Below, piece by piece: positions 1 through 7,293 of a DNA stretch of 33,255 nt; positions within the stretch are counted from its first letter, which is position 1; each line of letters begins with the position of its first letter. The translations under genes and the position numbers were made by a program. The DNA comes from Longimicrobiaceae bacterium (lineage in GTDB: Bacteria > Gemmatimonadota > Gemmatimonadetes > Longimicrobiales > Longimicrobiaceae): positions 1-33,255 of the forward strand of contig JASLAX010000136.1 in assembly GCA_030146875.1 (NCBI GenBank). The letters run 5' to 3'. The notes under the pieces were generated by a model, which ran no database searches, was not told where the DNA came from, and saw nothing but the letters and a program-made list of their open reading frames with translations.

Positions 1-872
1 CCCCCGCCGCGCCGCCGGCCCCCACGCCCGCCGCCGCGCTCGCGCGCCTGGAGGCGGACGTACGCGCCGCCGTGCGCGCCCGCGCGGGCGACACCGCGCT
101 GGTCGCCGTCGCCTTCCTGGACCCGTCGCGCGGCGACTCGCTGCTGCTGGACGCGCGCGTGCCGCTGCACGCGGCCAGCACCATGAAGGTGCCGGTGATG
201 CTGGAGCTCTTCCGCCGCGCCGACCGCGGCGAGATCTCCCTCGACGCCCCCGTCCCCGTCCGCAACCGCTTCCGCAGCATCGCCGACGGGAGCCAGTACG
301 CGCTCTCCCCGGCGGACGACAGCGACAGCACCCTGTACGCGCGGGTCGGCGCGACGGCCACGGTGCGCGAGCTGGTGGGGCTGATGATCGCGCGCTCCAG
401 CAACCTGGCCACGAACCTCCTGATCGACCTGGCCGCCCCGGACCGGATCGCCGCCACGCTCGCCGAGCTGGGCGCCTCGGAGACGAGGGTGCTGCGCGGG
501 GTGGAGGACGGCCCCGCCTTCCGCCGCGGGATGAACAACACCACCACGGCGTACGGGATGGCGCGGGTGATGGAGGCCATCGCCTCCGGGCGCGGCGCCT
601 CCCCCGCGGCGGGGCGCGAGATGGCGGAGATCCTGGCCCGGCAGGAGTTCCGCGAGATGATCCCCGCGGGCCTGCCGCCCGGCACCCGCGTGGCGAACAA
701 GACGGGGTGGATCACCGGCATCCACCACGACGCCGCCATCGTCTACCCGCCCGGCCGCCCGCCGTACGTGCTGGTCGTCCTCACCCGCGGCTTCACCGAC
801 CGCGCCGTCGCCGCGGACGCCGCCCGCGAGGTCTCCCGCCTGGTCTGGAGCCACGCGACCTCGCGCCGCTGA
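1..872 (+). CDS. Class A beta-lactamase-fold serine hydrolase (5' end outside window)
   Basis: Serine hydrolase of the class A beta-lactamase/transpeptidase fold (Beta-lactamase2 type), probably periplasmic. The frame is open from base 3 to the stop at 870-872. The first possible in-window start is GTG at 72, but the upstream codons encode a Pro/Ala-rich stretch typical of a linker after a signal peptide, so the true start lies left of the window. Counting from GTG 72, the active-site motif S36-T-M-K39 is followed by an SxN-type motif S109-S-N111, a candidate omega-loop glutamate E145, and K210-T-G212. All hallmark motifs are present, so the protein should be catalytically competent. Whether it hydrolyses beta-lactams or another substrate cannot be told from sequence; many environmental relatives are annotated only as serine hydrolases. 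Confidence 0.85.
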   Translation, partial: PAAPPAPTPAAALARLEADVRAAVRARAGDTALVAVAFLDPSRGDSLLLDARVPLHAASTMKVPVMLELFRRADRGEISLDAPVPVRNRFRSIADGSQYALSPADDSDSTLYARVGATATVRELVGLMIARSSNLATNLLIDLAAPDRIAATLAELGASETRVLRGVEDGPAFRRGMNNTTTAYGMARVMEAIASGRGASPAAGREMAEILARQEFREMIPAGLPPGTRVANKTGWITGIHHDAAIVYPPGRPPYVLVVLTRGFTDRAVAADAAREVSRLVWSHATSRR

Positions 873-904
873 CCGGGCGCCGCGACCTCCGAAAGCCGAC
901 GGCC

Positions 905-942
905 GTCACCCCTCTCCCCGGGTTGGGAGAGGGGCCGGGGGT
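905..942. repeat. Interspersed G/C-rich repeat, copy 1
   Basis: The motif CCCTCTCCCCGGGTTGGGA continues into an AGAGGGGCCGGGGGTGGG tail. A nearly identical copy sits at 1142-1180 in the same gap. Its two halves can pair (CCCTCTCCC with GGGAGAGGG). It is non-coding and looks like a dispersed intergenic element. A diverged relative (CCCTCTCCCACTGGTGGGAG) lies at 22193-22212. Confidence 0.7.
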
Positions 943-972
943 GGGCGGCGCGCCGAGACATCCGACGAGCCG

Positions 973-1034
973 CCCGGTTGCGGCGGCATGAAATCGCCGT
1001 CTGGAACCACATTGCAAAGTCCGCTTCGCGGACT
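973..1034. repeat. Interspersed hairpin repeat, family with TTCG-type loop
   Basis: A degenerate leader (ATGAAATCGCCG, then ACCACATTGCAA) precedes a 7-bp stem AGTCCGC (1018-1024) / GCGGACT (1028-1034) around TTC. The same arrangement recurs at 22078-22121, where the stem is AGCCCGC/GCGGGCT. The C/T change in one arm is matched by G/A in the other. Confidence 0.6.
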
Positions 1035-1086
1035 GCGCTCCCGGCGCGTCCGCCGTTCCGTCCGACAGGACGGTCGCCGTTCTTTG

Positions 1087-1107
1087 CCCGGGGCTTCACG
1101 CCCCGGG
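1087..1107. repeat. Hairpin repeat with GTGAA loop
   Basis: 8-bp perfect stem CCCGGGGC (1087-1094) / GCCCCGGG (1100-1107). Read on the minus strand the loop is GTGAA. A counterpart with GTAAA loop and different but complementary arms is at 20539-20557. Confidence 0.6.
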
Positions 1108-1141
1108 TGGGCGGACGCAGCGAATGGCCGGCCGACGACAT

Positions 1142-1180
1142 CCCTCTCCCCGGGTTGGGAAGAGGGGCCGGGGGTGGGCC
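1142..1180. repeat. Interspersed G/C-rich repeat, copy 2
   Basis: Second copy of the element at 905-942, differing by an extra A after GGGTTGGGA and a few bases at the ends. Together with the hairpins at 973-1034 and 1087-1107 it fills the 391-bp gap between the hydrolase gene and the DUF3667 gene. Nothing else is visible in that gap. Confidence 0.7.
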
Positions 1181-1263
1181 GCGCCGCCCGCCGCGATTGC
1201 CGGAAGACGCTGCCGCGTTTATCCTTGTGGACCTTCCGCATCGCCCTCCCGCAGAACTCCCCG

Positions 1264-2217
1264 ATGACCCTGCCCTCCGCGGCCACCGTGCCCATCCCCG
1301 CCGCCGACGCCCGCACGGCCCAAGACGCCGCGCCCGGGCGCGCGGACGCGTCCCCCGTCATCACGGCGGAGGAGGGGACGTGGACGTGCCCCACCTGCAA
1401 CGCGGAGAGCGCGGGCCGCTTCTGCCCGGCCTGCGGCGAGCGGCGGCTGCTGCGCCACGACTGGTCCGTGCGCGCGTTCCTGGCGGAAGCGTTCCAGTCC
1501 GTCACGTCCATGGACACCCGGGCCACGCGCTCGTTCGCGGCGCTGGTGCTGCGGCCGGGGCTGCTCACGGCCGAGCACCTGGACGGGCGGCGGGCCCCCT
1601 ACGTGGCGCCGCTCCAGCTCTTCCTGCTCTGCAACCTGGTCTTCTTCTTCGTGCAGCCGCTCACGGGGATGAACGTCTTCAGCACGCCGCTGAGCGTCCA
1701 CCTGAACGCCATGCCGTACAGCGAGCTCACCCAGCGGCTGGTGTGGCCCGAGATCGCGCGGCGGGGCATGCGCAGCGCCGAGTACGCGCGCGCCTTCGAC
1801 GCCGCGTCGCTCACGCACGCCCGGTCGCTGGTGGTGCTGATGGTGCCGCTGTGGGCGGTCGCGGCCTGGGCGGTGTTCCGGCGGGAGCGGGCGTGGTACG
1901 TCCAGCACCTCACCTTCTCGTTCCACGTCTGGAGCTGGATCCTGCTGCTGGTCTCGGCGTACGGCCTGCTGCTGCAGGGCACGGTGCGAACGGCCCTGGC
2001 GGCGGGCGGCGGGGTGGGCTGGCTCGACTCGGACGCGCTCCACACGACCCTGACCGGCTCGCTGATCCTAGCCTACGTGGCGTTCGCCGGCCGGCGGGCG
2101 TACGGCGGCGGCTGGCGGGCGGCGCTGGCGCGGGCAGCGGTGCTCACCGCGTGCGTGCTGCTGGTGCTGCAGACCTACCGCTTCCTCCTTTTCTTCACCG
2201 TCTTCCAGACGTTGTGA
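1264..2217 (+). CDS. DUF3667 domain membrane protein
   Basis: Predicted inner-membrane protein of 317 residues with no known function. After a low-complexity N-terminus a four-cysteine zinc-ribbon-like element is visible (C42-x2-C45 and C54-x2-C57, ending CPACGE). The DUF3667 region follows, then several hydrophobic segments: around the stretch LQLFLLCNLVFFFVQPL, a second near VVLMVPLWAVAAWAVF, a third near WSWILLLVSAYGLLL, and a C-terminal pair. ATG 1264 was chosen because the zinc ribbon is normally near the N-terminus; the frame is open further upstream, but that part reads through the intergenic repeats. No clear Shine-Dalgarno sequence precedes it. It converges with a small minus-strand gene. 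Confidence 0.8.
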   Translation: MTLPSAATVPIPAADARTAQDAAPGRADASPVITAEEGTWTCPTCNAESAGRFCPACGERRLLRHDWSVRAFLAEAFQSVTSMDTRATRSFAALVLRPGLLTAEHLDGRRAPYVAPLQLFLLCNLVFFFVQPLTGMNVFSTPLSVHLNAMPYSELTQRLVWPEIARRGMRSAEYARAFDAASLTHARSLVVLMVPLWAVAAWAVFRRERAWYVQHLTFSFHVWSWILLLVSAYGLLLQGTVRTALAAGGGVGWLDSDALHTTLTGSLILAYVAFAGRRAYGGGWRAALARAAVLTACVLLVLQTYRFLLFFTVFQTL

Positions 2218-2232
2218 GGCGGCGAGGTGCCC

Positions 2233-2436
2233 TCACTCCCCGCCTTCCGCCGCCCGCACCTCCTCGATCGCCTCGCCCGGGCGCACGCGGGCGCGGCCGC
2301 TGTTCATCGACCGCCGCTCCTCCGTCCCGCCGTCCGCCCGGCGGACGCGGAGCAGGACGTGCGCGGCCCGGGTGAGCGCGGGGTTCCAGGTGGCGGTGCA
2401 GCCGTCGGGGGAGATGCGCGCGGGAAGGGCGGTCAT
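2233..2436 (-). CDS. Hypothetical protein, 67 residues
   Basis: Small ORF starting at ATG 2436 and stopping at 2233, 15 bp from the convergent DUF3667 stop. The protein is charged and lacks signal or membrane segments. The pattern around ATWNPALTRAAHVLLRVRRADGG suggests short beta strands. It is not recognised. Its start faces the promoter region of the YggX-like gene. No good ribosome binding site is seen, so this is a tentative call supported by length, position and balanced composition rather than homology. Confidence 0.45.
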   Translation of the reverse strand: MTALPARISPDGCTATWNPALTRAAHVLLRVRRADGGTEERRSMNSGRARVRPGEAIEEVRAAEGGE

Positions 2437-2459
2437 GCGGGGCCGGTGCAGGGGTGGCG

Positions 2460-2489
2460 TTGGACGGGCGGGCCGGCCCAAGGTATATT
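2460..2489 (+). promoter_or_regulatory. Predicted sigma70-type promoter of the YggX-like gene
   Basis: A -35-like TTGGAC (2460-2465) and a -10 TATATT (2484-2489, 5 of 6 consensus bases) are separated by 18 bp, about 60 bp before the ATG. The A/T-rich -10 stands out in G/C-rich DNA. Confidence 0.5.
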
Positions 2490-2549
2490 CCGCCGCAGAT
2501 CCGCACCACCGACCCCCCGCGGCGACGCCGCGTGACGAAAGGACCCGCG

Positions 2550-2828
2550 ATGGCCCAGATCCAGTGCTCCCGCTGCGGCAAGGAGGGCGACACCCTGCCC
2601 TTCCAGCCCTTCAACAACGACCTGGGGAAGCGCATCCACGCGGAGATCTGCAGGACCTGCTGGGACGAGTGGCTCCGCCGCCAGACGGCGCTGATCAACC
2701 ACTACGGCCTGAACGTCCGCGAGCCCGACGCCAAGAAGTTCCTGATGGAGAACACCGAGGCGTTCCTGTTCGGCGGCGGCGAGACCGAGAAGGTGGACAC
2801 CACCAAGCAGGGCACCATCCAGTGGTGA
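2550..2828 (+). CDS. yggX: Fe(2+)-trafficking / oxidative damage protection protein, YggX family
   Basis: Cytoplasmic protein of 92 residues, the normal YggX length. Family members are linked to iron trafficking and protection of Fe-S clusters. The family core is visible: the LGKRIHAEIC segment (residues 25-34), WDEWLRRQTALIN (38-50) and a C-terminal FLFGGGE. ATG 2550 follows a GAAAGGA ribosome binding site. Unlike the E. coli protein, which has a single cysteine near the N-terminus, this one has two pairs, C6-x2-C9 and C34-x2-C37, that could form a metal site. It is monocistronic, with its own promoter upstream and a hairpin terminator downstream. Confidence 0.85.
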   Translation: MAQIQCSRCGKEGDTLPFQPFNNDLGKRIHAEICRTCWDEWLRRQTALINHYGLNVREPDAKKFLMENTEAFLFGGGETEKVDTTKQGTIQW

Positions 2829-2859
2829 CCGGCTGACGCCGGGCCGCTTCGAACGCGAA

Positions 2860-2892
2860 GAGGGCGCCGCTCCCACCGGGGGCGGCGCCCTC
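2860..2892. terminator. Hairpin terminator between yggX and hicA remnant
   Basis: 11-bp perfect stem GAGGGCGCCGC (2860-2870) / GCGGCGCCCTC (2882-2892) with an 11-nt loop. It lies between convergent genes and has no long T-run, so it may serve both strands. Confidence 0.65.
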
Positions 2893-2907
2893 TCGCATCT
2901 CCCGGCC

Positions 2908-3043
2908 TTACGGCTCGGGCACGTCGAGTGACCGTCGTCGCCTTCGCTTCCATCCGGTTTAGGTAGACGCTGTGTGAGCCCCCCTCCCGGAGCAGCGTGC
3001 ACCCATTCTGCTCCAGGTGCCGGATGAGATCGCGCCGCTTCAC
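2908..3043 (-). pseudogene. hicA: HicA-type toxin, disrupted by internal deletion
   Basis: HicA toxins are about 60-residue dsRBD-fold mRNA interferases. The N-terminal half is intact: GTG at 3043, then MKRRDLIRHLEQNGC and the catalytic GSHSVYLN motif (His24). After KATTV the expected PRHxEI...LARKIC segment is absent. The next bases, in the +1 frame, encode LDVPEP and a TAA (2908-2910), which matches the usual HicA C-terminus. About 50 bp, not a multiple of three, therefore appear lost. The zero frame instead runs on through the terminator and antisense to yggX, giving an arginine-rich tail unlike HicA. Its GTG overlaps the hicB stop (GTGA). Most likely a non-functional toxin. Confidence 0.8.
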
Positions 3044-3264
3044 GCCGCGGCGATCCTGAGCGACTCGCGAATCACCTCCTGTCCCCGCAGGGATTCCTCG
3101 GACAGTAGCCGGTTCGCTTCCAGGGTAAGGACGATGGCCTCGCGGAGGTTCTCGCGTGCCTCCTCGAGCGTGGCCCCCTGCGTGTTGGCACCGGGGAGCT
3201 CCTCTACGAAGGCAATGTAGCCCTCCTCCACCTGCTGAAAAACCGCGGTCAACTCTATCTGCAT
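3040..3264 (-). CDS. hicB: HicB family antitoxin
   Basis: 74-residue protein of the HicB partial RNase H fold, which neutralises HicA and often represses its own operon. Visible features are the beta-rich start MQIELTAVFQQVEEGYIAFVEELPGANTQG (given here only by its first turns: MQIELTAV, GYIAFVEELPG, NTQGATLEEA) and the helix EEARENLREAIVLTL. ATG 3264 was preferred over an upstream in-frame extension because HicB proteins begin with this strand. It is the first gene of a hicB-hicA pair with a 4-base GTGA overlap, but the hicA partner is broken. The reading frame itself is intact, with no sign of decay. Confidence 0.85.
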   Translation of the reverse strand: MQIELTAVFQQVEEGYIAFVEELPGANTQGATLEEARENLREAIVLTLEANRLLSEESLRGQEVIRESLRIAAA

Positions 3265-3449
3265 ATGGCTATTCTTTTGCTCGCGAGGGCCGCCACCGCG
3301 CCGAACCTTCACTGCAGCAACACAGTGCTACACCCAACTCATCACGCGCAAAGATGGTGTCGGTGGGCGCACCAGAGATGCGGCGGAGGCCGCGGTGCCG
3401 GCGCTCCCGGCGCAGGCTCTCGTCTCGAGCTCCACCTCGATTCCCGGGA

Positions 3450-3511
3450 CGCGGAGTACGTGGAGTTCACGGACCTCGCGGAAACGGACGGAACACTCCG
3501 CGTACTCCGCG
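3450..3511. repeat. Long imperfect inverted repeat, CGCGGAGTAC type
   Basis: Arms 3450-3466 and 3495-3511 pair over 17 bp (one G-T wobble), built on CGCGGAGTACG / CGTACTCCGCG, with a 28-nt loop. It lies in the 325-bp gap between the lipoprotein stop (3590) and the hicB start (3264) and may end lipoprotein transcription. TCCGCG-rich relatives occur at 31131-31165. The rest of the gap shows nothing definite. Confidence 0.55.
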
Positions 3512-3589
3512 AACCCTCCGTTTAACCCCGCGCTTCGTTTCCTCCTCGTCGGCTGCCGCGCGAGACGTCCCTTGGCCCCGCGCGGAGTG

Positions 3590-3940
3590 CTAATCGCTAT
3601 CCGATCTCCGAACGCGCCGGATCTGCACCGAGCTGGCCGCGGCGCGGCTGTTCCGGGCGACCCGCTCGCCCCCGGGCATCACGGCGTAGATGAACCCCAC
3701 GCCCTTCTCGGGGAGCACGAAGCGCTGGGTGGAGTGGGGCTGCACCGTCCCGATGTAGACCTGGCCCCCAGTGCGCCGGTAGCCCTTCACCTCCACGGGC
3801 ACGGAGAGCCGGTTCTGTACCTCCACCTCCTCGGCGACCGCCGCGGTCGAGGCCGGCGCGGACGGGCCGGATGCCGGCTCCTCGTGCTGCGCGCAGCTCG
3901 CAATCGAGATGGCGATCAGGGCGGGGATGACGCTGCGCAT
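3590..3940 (-). CDS. Putative lipoprotein, 116 residues, unknown function
   Basis: Secreted lipoprotein: signal sequence MRSVIPALIAISIASC with a lipobox ending at Cys16, then a Ser/Ala-rich linker and a beta-strand domain (VEVQNRLSVPVEVKGYRR ... GQVYIGTVQPHSTQRFVL). This pattern resembles small single-domain proteins with repeated strands, but I do not recognise a family. ATG 3940 is preceded by AGGAG at good spacing (AGGAGCCACCATG), which decides the start. The next gene downstream is hicB, about 325 bp away, so it is probably a separate transcript. Confidence 0.75.
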   Translation of the reverse strand: MRSVIPALIAISIASCAQHEEPASGPSAPASTAAVAEEVEVQNRLSVPVEVKGYRRTGGQVYIGTVQPHSTQRFVLPEKGVGFIYAVMPGGERVARNSRAAASSVQIRRVRRSDSD

Positions 3941-4059
3941 GGTGGCTCCTGGTGCTGGAGGCGGCATGGTCCGGGGCCATGCTCCCGCGGGCGTACCCGA
4001 TGGGCCGCGCTTTGTTCATCCGCACGGCGGCGGCAGGTGACTACGTCTCGTCATGGAGG

Positions 4060-5160
4060 TCAAGGGATTCGCCCGTCTGCCTTCCGCCGGCGCGCCCCCT
4101 CCACGGCGTCCACCAGCGGCGCGGGGTCGAAGCGCACCGGGTCGGTGGCGGGGAGGCCGGTCTCGTCCTCCGCGCGGGCCACGGTGTCGCGCGCCTCCGC
4201 GTCCGACAGGTCCCAGGTGTTGAGGGAGACGCCGATCACCGGCGACGCACGCAGCGGCGCGATGGCGCCCTCGCAGAGGCGGATCATCGCCGGGAGCGTG
4301 GGCAGCGGCATCCAGCGGTACGCGCCGCCGCCGCCGTAGGGGCAGGTGCGCGACGGCTGGTGGCAGATGACCTGGGCGTCGGGCATGGACCCGTGGAGCA
4401 GCCCCAGCGTCACGCCCGAGTACCCGGGGTGGGCCAGCGACCCCTGCCCCTCCACCAGCACCACGTCGGCCCCCTCCGCCGCCTCCAGCACCAGCCGCTC
4501 CGCCGCCCCGCCGATGAAGTCGGCGACCACCGCGTCCACCGCGATCCCCCACCCCTCGATCAGGATCCCCGTCTGCCCCGTGGCCGCGAAGCCCACGCGC
4601 GTCCCGCGGCGCGCCATCGCGTCGCGCATCTGCAGGGCCGCCGTCATCTTCCCGATGTTGCAGTCGGTTCCCACGGTGTGGACGACCAGCGCCTCCACGT
4701 CCCGCGCCCGTCCGGTGGAGACGGGCAGGTCCGCCGGGGGACGGCGCAGGTCCAGGATGCGCCGTCCGCCACTCTCCGCCAGCGCCGCCAGCTCCGGATC
4801 GTCGCCCAGGTGGAAGTGCAGGCCGCTGACGACGTCCAGGCCGGAGCGCAGCGCCTGCGCCAGCACCGGGCGCCACTCCGCGGGCAGGCGTCCGCCCTGC
4901 GGCGCGATCCCCACCAGCAGCGCGTCGGCCCCGTACGCCATCCCCTGCGCGAGGGTGGATACCACGGGGATGCCGCCGCCGAAGCCCAGCACGTCGGCCA
5001 CCGTGCGCCCCGCCGTGGCGGAGTCGATCACGGCGGCGATGCGGTCGGGCAGGTAGCGGACGGCGCTGTTGGCGGTCTTGCTGGTGACGGGACCGAAGTG
5101 ACCCTCGGCCAGGACGAGGTAGCGGTAGGAAGACAGGGGGGTGTCGGACCGGCGGTGCAT
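4060..5160 (-). CDS. DUF1611 family protein (DgcN-like)
   Basis: 366-residue cytoplasmic protein of the DUF1611 family: an N-terminal Rossmann-like part, then a C-terminal P-loop part with the family motif GTDCNIGK at residues 164-171. Characterised members (DgcN) act as D-glutamate N-acetyltransferases in D-amino-acid catabolism; others sit beside L-Ala-D/L-Glu epimerases and are implicated in murein peptide use. No epimerase or dehydrogenase partner is present here. ATG 5160 lies 32 bp after the stop of the AI-2E permease gene, so co-transcription is likely. The exact substrate is inference. Confidence 0.8.
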   Translation of the reverse strand: MHRRSDTPLSSYRYLVLAEGHFGPVTSKTANSAVRYLPDRIAAVIDSATAGRTVADVLGFGGGIPVVSTLAQGMAYGADALLVGIAPQGGRLPAEWRPVLAQALRSGLDVVSGLHFHLGDDPELAALAESGGRRILDLRRPPADLPVSTGRARDVEALVVHTVGTDCNIGKMTAALQMRDAMARRGTRVGFAATGQTGILIEGWGIAVDAVVADFIGGAAERLVLEAAEGADVVLVEGQGSLAHPGYSGVTLGLLHGSMPDAQVICHQPSRTCPYGGGGAYRWMPLPTLPAMIRLCEGAIAPLRASPVIGVSLNTWDLSDAEARDTVARAEDETGLPATDPVRFDPAPLVDAVEGARRRKADGRIP

Positions 5161-5192
5161 GCGGCTCGGCGGAACGGGTTCGCGGGGACGGA

Positions 5193-6371
5193 TCAGCGAG
5201 GCGCCGCCCCGCTCTCCTCCAGGATGGCGGGGATGCTCGCGGCCACGGGGGAGAGGCGCGCCGTGCCCTCGGGGAGCCGGACCTCCGCCGGGGCGTCGCG
5301 GACGAAGCGGCGGAAGCCCTTCCCCTCCAGCAGGCGGTGCACGTACACCCGCCGCACGATCACCAGCACGGTGGCCAGCGTGGGCACGGCCACGAGAAGG
5401 CCGATCACCCCCAGCAGCTCCGACATGATGAGCACGCTCAGGATGGAGAGCACCGGGGGCAGGTTCACCTGCCGCTCCATGATGAGCGGGTGGATGAAGT
5501 TCGCCTCGACCAGGTGGATCACCAGCCCCAGCAGCACCACCAGCAGCGCGGGGACCAGCCCCCCGGAGCCCAGCATGAAGAGCGCCGGGAGCAGGGTGGA
5601 GACCAGCGTGCCGAAGAAGGGCACCATCACGACGACGCCGGTGAACACCCCGAAGGCCAGCGAGTACGGCACGCCCAGCAGCTCCAACCCCACCCAGGTG
5701 AGCAGCCCCAGCACGATCATCGCCAGGATCTGCCCCCCGATCCACGCGCGCAGCGAGCGGCCCAGGTCCGTCAGGATGTCGCGAACCAGCTCGCGGTGCA
5801 CCGGCGGCGCCAGCGAGATCAGCCCCTCGCGGTACATCTCCGGGCGCAGCGCCAGGTACACGCCCATCACCAGCACGCTGATGATGTTGATGACGGCGTG
5901 CAGCCCGTCGAAGAGGTAGGGGAAGAGGCCGGCGAAGTACCCGCCGACCCCGCCCAGCGCGCCGGAGACCTGCTTGGACAGCTCCTCGGGCGAGACCACC
6001 GCGGTCAGCATGGGGTAGCGGACGACCAGGGTGCGCAGCGAGTCCACCCAGACGGAGATCTGTCCCGGCAGGGTGGAGAGCAGCTCCTGCGTCTGCAGCA
6101 TCACGGGGGGCACGACCAGCGCCACCACCCCCCAGAGCGCGGCGAAGGTCACCAGCAGGGCGATCAGCAGCCCCAGGCCGCGGGGCACGCGGAATCGCTC
6201 CTCCAGGAAGCTGGTGATGGCTCCCAGGAAGAGCGAGAAGAGGGCGGCCCCGAAGAAGAGGAGCAGCACCTCGGCCACGCTGTAGACGAAGAGCAGCAGG
6301 AGCACCGCGAACACCGCGGCGGTGAGCACGGCGTACGGGGAGCGGGGCTGCGAGCTCTCTCGGGCGAACAT
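5193..6371 (-). CDS. AI-2E family transporter (UPF0118 permease)
   Basis: 392-residue integral membrane protein with the family layout: two N-terminal TM helices (about residues 15-60), a third near residues 65-90, a long soluble segment (about 95-145, with EELLSTLPGQISVW-like helices), then four to five C-terminal TM helices including GVFTGVVVMVPFFGTLVS and a final LLVAVPTLATVLVIVRR. Family members were proposed to export AI-2, but many act as other transporters or Na+/H+ antiporters; the substrate is unknown here. ATG 6371 is preferred over an in-frame GTG at 6392 because an AGG lies before it. It is 76 bp downstream of pspA and 32 bp upstream of the DUF1611 gene. Confidence 0.88.
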   Translation of the reverse strand: MFARESSQPRSPYAVLTAAVFAVLLLLFVYSVAEVLLLFFGAALFSLFLGAITSFLEERFRVPRGLGLLIALLVTFAALWGVVALVVPPVMLQTQELLSTLPGQISVWVDSLRTLVVRYPMLTAVVSPEELSKQVSGALGGVGGYFAGLFPYLFDGLHAVINIISVLVMGVYLALRPEMYREGLISLAPPVHRELVRDILTDLGRSLRAWIGGQILAMIVLGLLTWVGLELLGVPYSLAFGVFTGVVVMVPFFGTLVSTLLPALFMLGSGGLVPALLVVLLGLVIHLVEANFIHPLIMERQVNLPPVLSILSVLIMSELLGVIGLLVAVPTLATVLVIVRRVYVHRLLEGKGFRRFVRDAPAEVRLPEGTARLSPVAASIPAILEESGAAPR

Positions 6372-6447
6372 CGGCGCCTGGGACCGGGACACGCGCGGGG
6401 CCGGCGGGAATCGCCGGCCCCGTCGCCGGGTGCGGAGCGAGGGGCGG

Positions 6448-7293
6448 TCAGGCCCGGCGCTCCTCCTCCTCGAGCGACTCGAACTCCTCCAGCAGCTCCG
6501 CCTCGCGCACGTCGTCGGCGGCGCGGGCCTGCTGCTCCGCCGCGGGCGAGGACCCCGCGCCGGCCTCGCCGCCCGTGCCGAGCTGCCGCTGCTCCACCGG
6601 GGCCGGCGGGGGCAGGATCCCCATCTGCTGCTTCAGCGCCAGCAGGCGGTCGTCGGTGTCGCCGGCCACGTTGCCGGTCTCCAGCGCCTTGAACTCGCGG
6701 TCCAGCGGGTCGCCGGACAGCTCCTCGGACACCTCGGCGGCGGCCAGGGCGCGGCGCTCGTTGTGCTCGATCTTGTCGGCCATCCGGTTGAACACCTCGA
6801 AGGCCGAGTCGTCCGCCAGGCCGGACATGGTCTCGTGGATGCGGCGCTGCGCCTCGGCGCGGCGCTGCTTGGCGACCAGGAGGTTCTTCTTCCGCTGCGC
6901 CTCCTCGATCTTCACGTTCAGCTGGCGCAGGGCGTCCTTGAGCTTCTCGGTCTCGGCCGCCTGGCGCTGCCAGGTCTCGTGCATGGCCTGGGCGCGCTCG
7001 GCGTACTCCTGGTGGCGGACCAGCGCCTGCCGGGCCAGGTCGTCGCGCCCCTGGCGCACGGCCAGCATGGCGCGGCGCTCCCACTCCTGCGCCTGCTTCT
7101 GCTCCTCCTCCACCTGGGCCTTGAGCTTCCGCTCGTCGGCGATCGCGACCGCGACCTCCTGCTTGGCCCGGGTGAGCTGGTCGCGCATGTCCAGGATCAC
7201 CTGGTTCAGCATCTTCTCCGGGTTCTCGGAGCGCGCGATCAGGTCGTTCAGGTTGGAGCGGAGGAGCAAGGAGAGCTTCTGGAAGATTCCCAT
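6448..7293 (-). CDS. pspA: PspA/IM30 (Vipp1) family membrane-stress protein
   Basis: 281-residue peripheral membrane protein of the ESCRT-III-like PspA/Vipp1 superfamily, which assembles on stressed inner membranes. The start MGIFQKLSLLLRSNLNDLIARSENPEKML is typical and includes the amphipathic helix 0 (residues 1-22). A long coiled coil follows (about 25-190, rich in Glu/Lys/Arg/Gln heptads such as REALKDALRQLN-like turns). The C-terminal part after about residue 200 is extended by a Pro/Gly/Ala-rich linker and an acidic end (LLEEFESLEEEERRA), longer than in E. coli PspA (222 aa). No pspF/pspB/pspC genes are nearby. It sits between a YbjN-like gene (96 bp upstream) and an AI-2E permease gene. 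Confidence 0.92.
   Translation of the reverse strand: MGIFQKLSLLLRSNLNDLIARSENPEKMLNQVILDMRDQLTRAKQEVAVAIADERKLKAQVEEEQKQAQEWERRAMLAVRQGRDDLARQALVRHQEYAERAQAMHETWQRQAAETEKLKDALRQLNVKIEEAQRKKNLLVAKQRRAEAQRRIHETMSGLADDSAFEVFNRMADKIEHNERRALAAAEVSEELSGDPLDREFKALETGNVAGDTDDRLLALKQQMGILPPPAPVEQRQLGTGGEAGAGSSPAAEQQARAADDVREAELLEEFESLEEEERRA

Noticed and set aside
1..872. Acquired antibiotic-resistance gene
   Set aside because: No mobile element nearby and base composition matches the neighbours; looks like a native chromosomal hydrolase.
905..1180. CRISPR-like array from the two similar repeats
   Set aside because: Only two copies, separated by unrelated hairpins and not by regular spacers, and no cas genes.
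2702..2907. Continuation of the hicA zero frame to give a 113-residue protein
   Set aside because: The extension reads through the terminator hairpin and antisense to yggX and does not resemble HicA; the LDVPEP tail in the other frame shows the real end.
5193..6371. Quorum-sensing locus based on the AI-2E name
   Set aside because: No luxS or lsr genes; the family name is historical and the substrate is uncertain.
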